This document shows positions 58,881-64,000 of a DNA stretch of 64,000 nt, piece by piece. The translations under genes and the position numbers were made by a program. The notes below the pieces were generated by a model. That model had not been told where the DNA came from, did not search any database, and saw only the letters and a program-made list of their open reading frames with translations. Position 1 is the first letter of the stretch, and each line of letters opens with the position of its first letter. The stretch comes from Paenibacillus humicola (lineage in GTDB: Bacteria > Bacillota > Bacilli > Paenibacillales > Paenibacillaceae). The stretch spans positions 4,862,501 through 4,926,500 of the forward strand of contig NZ_JAQGPL010000001.1 in the NCBI RefSeq assembly GCF_028826105.1. Direction: 5' to 3'.

Positions 58881-59867
58881 TCAATCTGCCGTAAGCGTCC
58901 CCTTCTTCCCGACCGCTCCGGCGGCGCTGCGGCCTCTGCCCGAATAGACGCTGTGCAGCGTCATGCCCGCGATGACGAGGAACATTCCGATCCAGGACAC
59001 CGCGGGAGGAAGCGGAACCGGCAGCAGCAGCAGTTCGCCGGCGGCGGCAAACACGACCTCGCCCGACTGCGTCGCTTCGACGGCGGCGAGCGTCTGCGCG
59101 GAACCCTTCGCCATATCCGTCGCGCTGAAGAACAGCACGGTCGCGACGACTCCCGAGCTGAAGGCGACGAGCAGGGACTGGCCGGTCTGCTGAGGGCTCG
59201 GCAGCCCGCTTTGCATGAATGCAACCGCGGACAGAACGATCCACAGCGGAAGGCTGGCGATTACCATGCCGAGCACCCGCTGATACGCATCGAGCCGGCC
59301 TTCGCATACCTCCATCATCTTCCGGTTGCCGAGCGGGTAGGCGAACGCGGAGAACGCCACCGGCACCGCTCCAAGCAGCAAATCGGCCGCGGAAATGCGG
59401 CCGGCTTGACCCGATTGCATGACGGCGATGCCGAGCAGGATGACGAGCGACATCCAGACGCTGTTCCAATGAACGCGCTGCCTTATTTTGACCGGACCGT
59501 CCGGCGTATCGATCACCCTGTAAAACAGCGGGGCAAGCAGGACGCCCGCCACGATCGTGATCTGCCACGTTCCCGCGATCAGCCAGCCCGGCTCGAACTG
59601 CGTGGCGTAGCATACGGGCGCGTACATGACGCCGAAGCCGACGAAGCTCCACCAGAGCCAGGTCCGCAGCCGCTGACGCATATCCTTCAATAGAGCCGGC
59701 AAATTTCCTCTCAGCGATACGATCAGGAGAAGGAAAGGGAGCATAAAGATAAACCGGAGCGAAGCGGTGTACATCCAGCTGCCGCCGGCAAGCTTCATCG
59801 CCTGGTTCAGCACAAAGGTTGCGGAGAAGAAGAATGAAGCCAGAATGCCGTAAAGGATCGGTCGCAT
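58881..59867 (-). CDS. DMT-type (EmrE-like) transporter
   Basis: A 328-residue membrane protein with about ten predicted helices. It opens MRPILYGILASFFFSATFVLNQAMKL. It matches the multidrug resistance efflux transporter (EmrE/PF13536) type of the drug/metabolite transporter superfamily. The ATG at 59867 begins one base after the livF stop, so the gene is coupled to the Liv importer genes. An exporter for an amino acid or related metabolite coupled to an importer is possible, but this is inference. The longer frame to 59957 would overlap livF. Confidence 0.87.
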   Translation of the reverse strand: MRPILYGILASFFFSATFVLNQAMKLAGGSWMYTASLRFIFMLPFLLLIVSLRGNLPALLKDMRQRLRTWLWWSFVGFGVMYAPVCYATQFEPGWLIAGTWQITIVAGVLLAPLFYRVIDTPDGPVKIRQRVHWNSVWMSLVILLGIAVMQSGQAGRISAADLLLGAVPVAFSAFAYPLGNRKMMEVCEGRLDAYQRVLGMVIASLPLWIVLSAVAFMQSGLPSPQQTGQSLLVAFSSGVVATVLFFSATDMAKGSAQTLAAVEATQSGEVVFAAAGELLLLPVPLPPAVSWIGMFLVIAGMTLHSVYSGRGRSAAGAVGKKGTLTAD

Positions 59868-59868
59868 C

Positions 59869-60573
59869 TTAAGCCAGATATGCCTCCTTGACCTGCTCGC
59901 TCTGCAGGAGCGCGCGGGCGTCGTCTTCCATGATGATTTCCCCGGTTTGAATGACATAGCCGCGATGCGCGATTTGCAGCGCCTGGTATGCGTTCTGCTC
60001 CACGAGCAGCACGGTCATTCCCGCTTTGTTCAGCTCCTGAATGATGTCGAAAATCTGCTCCACGATGATCGGCGCGAGTCCCATCGACGGCTCATCCAGA
60101 AGCAGGATTTTCGGCTGCATCATGAGCGCCCGGGCGATCGCGAGCATCTGCTGCTCGCCGCCGCTCATCGTGCCCCCCGGCTGATGCAGCCGTTCCTTCA
60201 GGCGCGGAAAATAAGCAAACGCGCGCTCCATCCGTTCTCTCGCGGTTTTCTTGTCCTTCACCGAGAACGCGCCGATCTCCAAATTTTCCTTCACGGTCAG
60301 GCGCGGAAAGATGCGCCTGCCTTCCGGCACCTGCGCAATCCCGTCCAGCGCCGTCCGATGGGGGGGCTGGGCGGAAATGTCCTTGCCGTCGAACAGAATC
60401 GTCCCTTTGATTTTGACCTGGCCGCAGACCGACTTCAGCGTCGTCGACTTGCCGGCGCCGTTCGAACCGATCAGCGTGACGATCTCCCCTTCGTTCACGG
60501 TAAGGGAGATGCCCTTCAGGCCTTCGATCGCGCCGTAATAGGCATGTACCTTGTGAAGCTGCAGCAAGCTCAT
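59869..60573 (-). CDS. livF: Branched-chain amino acid ABC transporter ATPase
   Basis: A 234-residue ATP-binding protein of the LivF type. Walker A GSNGAGKST, signature MSGGEQQMLA, Walker B KILLLDEPSMGL. The overall pattern (EGLKGISLTVNEGEIVTLIG at the start) is typical. It pairs with LivG as a cytoplasmic motor. Its ATG overlaps the livG stop by four bases (ATGA). Confidence 0.95.
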   Translation of the reverse strand: MSLLQLHKVHAYYGAIEGLKGISLTVNEGEIVTLIGSNGAGKSTTLKSVCGQVKIKGTILFDGKDISAQPPHRTALDGIAQVPEGRRIFPRLTVKENLEIGAFSVKDKKTARERMERAFAYFPRLKERLHQPGGTMSGGEQQMLAIARALMMQPKILLLDEPSMGLAPIIVEQIFDIIQELNKAGMTVLLVEQNAYQALQIAHRGYVIQTGEIIMEDDARALLQSEQVKEAYLA

Positions 60574-61355
60574 GAAATCACCTCGTTCCGGAGCGCGCTT
60601 TTGCCCAAATAGGCTTCGATCACGCGCGGATTCGACCGAATGTCATCCGGGGCGCCTTCCGCGATCTTCGTGCCGTAGTCCAGGACGAGAATGTTGTCCG
60701 ACAGCTCCATGACGAGCTTCATGTCATGCTCGATCAGCACGACCGTCATGTCCATCTCGCGCTGAATCTGTTGAATGAGCGCGATCAGCCGGGCCGTTTC
60801 CCGCGGGTTCATGCCTGCCGCCGGTTCGTCCAGCAGCAGCACCTTCGGCCGGGTCGCGAGCGCTCTGGCGATTTCCAGTCGTCTTTGGGCGCCGTACGGC
60901 AGGCTGCCGGCCTGCTCGTTCAGGAAGCCGTCCAGCCCGACATATTCCAGCAGGCGGCAGGCTTCCGCCCCGGCGTCCTCTTCCTCCTGCCGCACCTTCG
61001 GCAGCCGCAGCAGCGTGCCGATCAGCCGCGCCTTCAGATGAATGTGCATGCCGGCCATCACGTTCTCCAGCACGGTCATGCTCGCGAACAAACGGATGTT
61101 TTGAAACGTGCGCGCGATGCCTTTGGCCGTAATTTGGTGCGGCTTCGCCTTCACGATCGACCTTCCGTCCAGCTCGATGTCGCCCTTGTCCGGCGTATAG
61201 AGGCCGGTAATCATATTGAAGAAGGTTGTTTTGCCTGCTCCGTTCGGACCGATGACGGCGGATATTTTCCCTTCCGGGAACGTGAAGTCCACACCGTTCA
61301 CGGCCGTGAGTCCGCCGAACCGCTTGACCAGCCCCGTAACCTTCAGCACGCTCAT
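60570..61355 (-). CDS. livG: Branched-chain amino acid ABC transporter ATPase
   Basis: A 261-residue ATPase of the LivG type: Walker A GPNGAGKTTFFN, signature LPYGAQRRLEIARAL, Walker B VLLLDEPAAGMNP, with the LivG-specific AGMNP and C-terminal IEAYLGKSA. Starts with GGAGGTG upstream. Overlaps livM by four bases (ATGA) and livF by four bases, consistent with one operon. Confidence 0.95.
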   Translation of the reverse strand: MSVLKVTGLVKRFGGLTAVNGVDFTFPEGKISAVIGPNGAGKTTFFNMITGLYTPDKGDIELDGRSIVKAKPHQITAKGIARTFQNIRLFASMTVLENVMAGMHIHLKARLIGTLLRLPKVRQEEEDAGAEACRLLEYVGLDGFLNEQAGSLPYGAQRRLEIARALATRPKVLLLDEPAAGMNPRETARLIALIQQIQREMDMTVVLIEHDMKLVMELSDNILVLDYGTKIAEGAPDDIRSNPRVIEAYLGKSALRNEVIS

Positions 61356-62644
61356 TTGAACGCACCTCCGCTCTGTTCGGCGGACTGAGAGGCCGGAACG
61401 GGCGCGGGAACGCGGTGCGCCTTCAGCTTTTCCGCGTCCGCTTTGCGGTTTTTGGCGGATATGAGCCCGTTCGGCCGGAAAATGGCCATCAGCACCAGAA
61501 TGGCGCCGAAGATGAACCGCTGCATCTTCGACGGCGAGAGCGCGGCCGGGATGTTGACGACGCCGTTCAGCGTCAGCTGATTAAACCAGTTGGTCAGCTC
61601 GGTCAGCACCTGCAGGTTCAAAATCGTCACGATGGCGGCTCCCAGGATGACGCCGGGAACGCTGCCCATTCCGCCGAGGATGACCATTACCAGCACCGTC
61701 GCCGATTCGACCAGCGTAAAGCTCGTCGGATCGATGAACGTCTGCTTCGCGGCAAACACGACGCCCATCATGCCGGAGAACGAGGCGCCGACCGCAAAGG
61801 CGGTCAGCTTGGTGGCGATAACCGGAATGCCCATCGCCTGGGCCGCGATTTCGTTTTCGCGAATCGCCTTCCACGAACGCCCCAGCCTGGAATGCTCCAG
61901 CCTTCTCACCGCGAACAGGACGACGGCCAGAATAGCCATGACGATAAAATAAAACTGGTGCGGAAACGTAAATGAATATCCGAACAAGCTCGGAGGCTCG
62001 ATCGACGAGATGCCCATCGCTCCGTTCGTAATGTTGACCGGCTTCGACAGGTTGTTGAACACCAGCCGGATGATTTCGCCGAAGCCGAGCGTGACGATCG
62101 CCAAATAATCGCCTTTGACCCGGAGCACCGGCAGGCCGAGCAGCACGCCGAACAAAGCGGCGATCAAGCCGCCGATCGGAATGAACAGCCAGAACCAGGC
62201 CCCGCCTAGCGGAAACAGCTGGCCGGATATGAAGTTGTTCGCCTGCGGGGTGGAGAAGATGGCGTACGAATAGGCGCCGACCGCAAAAAAGGCGATAAAC
62301 CCCAAATCGAGCAGCCCTGCAAAGCCCACCACGATGTTAAGGCCGAGCGCCATGGCCACATAGATGCCGCACTGCGTGACAACCTCCATATACGATTCGT
62401 GGGAAGCTCCGCCCGACGCGGCAAACGGGATGACGATCAGCAGAAGCACGCCGCCGACGATCCATTTTACCCCATTCGAAAACGCCGTATAGTACAGCAG
62501 CAGCAGGGAAGAGAGCAGCAGCAGGAACGACACGACCGATTTATCCGACAAATAGACGCCGAGCGCGGTAACGACGACGAACGCCGCGTAAAGCGCGGCC
62601 TGCGCAAGCGGACGCTCCTTTAACAAGGTTAACCATTTTTGCAC
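61352..62644 (-). CDS. livM: Branched-chain amino acid ABC transporter permease
   Basis: A 430-residue LivM permease with the hallmark GFAGLLDLGFIAFFAVGAYSYA and FGEIIRLVFNNLSKPVNITNGAMGI. GTG start at 62644 (AGGTGA upstream). There is an N-terminal stretch of extra transmembrane helices and a long C-terminal basic tail (KNRKADAEKLKAHRVPAPVPA). Partner of LivH. Confidence 0.95.
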   Translation of the reverse strand: MQKWLTLLKERPLAQAALYAAFVVVTALGVYLSDKSVVSFLLLLSSLLLLYYTAFSNGVKWIVGGVLLLIVIPFAASGGASHESYMEVVTQCGIYVAMALGLNIVVGFAGLLDLGFIAFFAVGAYSYAIFSTPQANNFISGQLFPLGGAWFWLFIPIGGLIAALFGVLLGLPVLRVKGDYLAIVTLGFGEIIRLVFNNLSKPVNITNGAMGISSIEPPSLFGYSFTFPHQFYFIVMAILAVVLFAVRRLEHSRLGRSWKAIRENEIAAQAMGIPVIATKLTAFAVGASFSGMMGVVFAAKQTFIDPTSFTLVESATVLVMVILGGMGSVPGVILGAAIVTILNLQVLTELTNWFNQLTLNGVVNIPAALSPSKMQRFIFGAILVLMAIFRPNGLISAKNRKADAEKLKAHRVPAPVPASQSAEQSGGAFK

Positions 62645-62654
62645 CGCCTGTCAC

Positions 62655-63641
62655 CTACACTTTCTCTTTGACCGCTCTTCCGAGCAGCCCTTCCGGCTTG
62701 AAGATGAGGACGACGATCAGAATCAGGAAGGAGACGACGTCTTTATATTCCGCACCGAAGCTTCCGCCCGTTATTATGCCGAGATTCGCCGATGCGAACA
62801 TCTCGATCAGACCGATGAGCAGGCCGCCGAACATGGCGCCGCGAATGTTGCCGATGCCGCCCAGCACGGCGGCGGTGAACGCTTTCATGCCGAGCGTGAA
62901 GCCGATATAAGGGTCGATCGTGCCGTACTGCTGCGCGAACAGGACGCCGGTGCCGCCGCCCAAAGCGGAGCCGATAAAAAACGTCAGCGCGATCACCCGA
63001 TTGACGTTGACGGACATAAGCGAAGCCGTTTCCCGATCCTGGGCGACGGCGCGCATCGCCACGCCCCATTTGGTCCGGTTCACGAAGAAGTCGAGCCCGA
63101 TCATGAGCAGCACGGCGGCCGCAAGCACGATGACCGTATTCGTTTTAATAAACGCATCGTCGAACACATGCCAGACCGAGGACGTCGCCACCTTCAGGTT
63201 GCCTCCGTAGAGAGTGATGCCGGTGACGAGAAAATTGCCCGTCCGAAGGTCGGCGATAAAACGGACGATATCCTGCAGCAGGAACGAAACGCCGATCGCC
63301 GAGATAAACGAGATGAGCTTGGGCGCTTTGCGGAGCGGCCTGTACGCCACGCGTTCGATGCCGACCCCCATCACGCCCGTAAACAACATCGCGATCATGA
63401 AGACGAGCAGATAAGCGGTCCATCCCGGCATGCCGCCCAGCCAGCCGGCGGAGCGGAAAAGAAACAGCGCCGCCGTGCCGACGAATGCGCCGGTCATAAA
63501 GATTTCCCCGTGCGCGAAGTTGATAAATTCCAGAATCCCGTACACCATGGTGTATCCGATCGCGACGACGGCGTACACGGCGCCCAGCGCAAGCCCGTCA
63601 ACCAGTACTTGGGGGAGCGTCTGAATAATTTCCGAAATCAT
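62655..63641 (-). CDS. livH: Branched-chain amino acid ABC transporter permease
   Basis: A 328-residue LivH permease: GLALGAVYAVVAIGYTMVYGILEFINFAHGEIFMTGAFVG is the family N-terminus, and GTIDPYIGFTLGMKAFTAAVLGGIGNIRGAMFGGLLIG the C-terminal signature. Positioned 10 bp upstream of livM. Confidence 0.95.
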   Translation of the reverse strand: MISEIIQTLPQVLVDGLALGAVYAVVAIGYTMVYGILEFINFAHGEIFMTGAFVGTAALFLFRSAGWLGGMPGWTAYLLVFMIAMLFTGVMGVGIERVAYRPLRKAPKLISFISAIGVSFLLQDIVRFIADLRTGNFLVTGITLYGGNLKVATSSVWHVFDDAFIKTNTVIVLAAAVLLMIGLDFFVNRTKWGVAMRAVAQDRETASLMSVNVNRVIALTFFIGSALGGGTGVLFAQQYGTIDPYIGFTLGMKAFTAAVLGGIGNIRGAMFGGLLIGLIEMFASANLGIITGGSFGAEYKDVVSFLILIVVLIFKPEGLLGRAVKEKV

Positions 63642-63671
63642 GCGTCAAACCCCTTTTCCAATGCCGGACAT

Positions 63672-64000
63672 TTATTTCGGATCGACCTCGGATATGAGTT
63701 CGCCCGGATATTTCGGCCCATCGAATTTGTAGATGAACACTTTCGCGAACTTGTTGTCGCCTTTGTCGTCGAAGCTGACCTTCGTTGCGACGCCCTGGAA
63801 GTCGGTCGTGGCGCGGATCGCGTCCCGCGCCTGCTCGCGGGAAGGCAGCTTGCCCCCGTTGTCGCCGATCGCCTTCTTCACGCCGTCCAGGATGACGTTC
63901 ATCGCGTCGTAAGCGTATGCCGAATAGTTCTCGGGGTTCTTCTTGAATTTCTGGGTATACTTGTCGGCCCAATCCTTGTTCGATTTGGTGATGTCCGTCG
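63672..64000 (-). CDS. livK: LivK-type amino-acid binding protein, partial (C-terminus; N-terminus off the right edge)
   Basis: Only the last ~109 residues lie in the window: TDITKSNKDWADKYTQKFKK, ENYSAYAYDAMNVIL, GKLPSREQARDAIRATTDFQ and GDNKFAKVFIYKF near the end. It is strongly similar to the end of the 57642 gene (GGKLPSREQ, FQGV(S/A)TKVSF, GDNKFA). It lies 30 bp upstream of livH and is the expected substrate-binding partner. Confidence 0.93.
   Translation of the reverse strand, partial: TDITKSNKDWADKYTQKFKKNPENYSAYAYDAMNVILDGVKKAIGDNGGKLPSREQARDAIRATTDFQGVATKVSFDDKGDNKFAKVFIYKFDGPKYPGELISEVDPK

Overview
The window looks like chromosomal DNA of an endospore-forming, GC-rich member of the Paenibacillaceae (Paenibacillus/Cohnella type). 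The evidence is a spoVB orthologue, a CgeB-type spore glycosyltransferase, AbrB, glycyl-tRNA synthetase of the single-chain type under a T-box, several YesM/YesN two-component systems beside CUT1 sugar importers that carry no ATPase gene, and strong Bacillales-style ribosome binding sites. I see no rRNA, tRNA, CRISPR array, insertion sequence or phage gene.

Layout. 0-9 kb: the end of a MalY/PatB lyase gene, a secreted beta-lactamase-fold protein, a ROK fructokinase, a CapA-type protein with a 22-residue tandem tail, T-box plus glycyl-tRNA synthetase, AbrB, and a damaged GntR gene. 9-18 kb: an APH-type kinase, an unusual gene joining an XRE-type helix-turn-helix to a degenerate F1-ATPase beta-like domain, an AraC regulator, a YciI protein, an ArsR/AHSA1 pair, metE facing a LysR gene, and a GNAT gene. 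18.6-27.3 kb: first glycan locus (two permeases, binding protein, histidine kinase, response regulator, sugar isomerase, Gfo/Idh oxidoreductase), all on the minus strand. 27.4-28.5 kb: a CDGSH iron-sulfur protein and a secreted DUF2690-like protein. 28.6-39.6 kb: second glycan locus (broken GH42, two permeases, binding protein, response regulator, kinase, then an intact divergent GH42). 39.7-49.7 kb: ilvE, a six-gene polysaccharide/spore-surface cluster, a LysR gene, and asd behind a T-box that reads lysine. 50-57 kb: spoVB, Gfo/Idh plus FG-GAP protein, ElaA acetyltransferase, HAD phosphatase, a second AHSA1/ArsR pair, and LysR. 57.6-64 kb: a branched-chain amino acid type ABC importer (livFGMH and part of livK) with a second, divergent livK paralogue and a DMT transporter coupled to livF.

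How the parts work together. In each glycan locus the binding protein and two permeases should import an oligosaccharide, powered by an ATPase encoded elsewhere (MsmX-like). The kinase senses an extracellular signal, the AraC-type response regulator switches the locus on, and the enzymes process the sugar in the cytoplasm. The 41-47 kb genes (GT4, GT2, two pyruvyl transferases, CgeB-like, a secreted-type beta-sandwich protein) probably build and decorate a spore-surface glycan. IlvE, Asd, MetE, MalY and the Liv importer are amino acid metabolism genes, with T-box control visible for Asd and glycyl-tRNA synthetase.

Most interesting: (1) the HTH-F1beta fusion at 10530-11588, which has lost the Walker A motif and the catalytic loop and sits behind a promoter covered by a 16-bp palindrome; (2) a 50-bp regulatory module found both upstream of ilvE and upstream of the LysR gene 6.2 kb away, bracketing the spore-glycan cluster; (3) a lysine-reading T-box on asd; (4) a GH42 gene that lost about 73 residues, including its acid/base glutamate, next to an intact paralogue.
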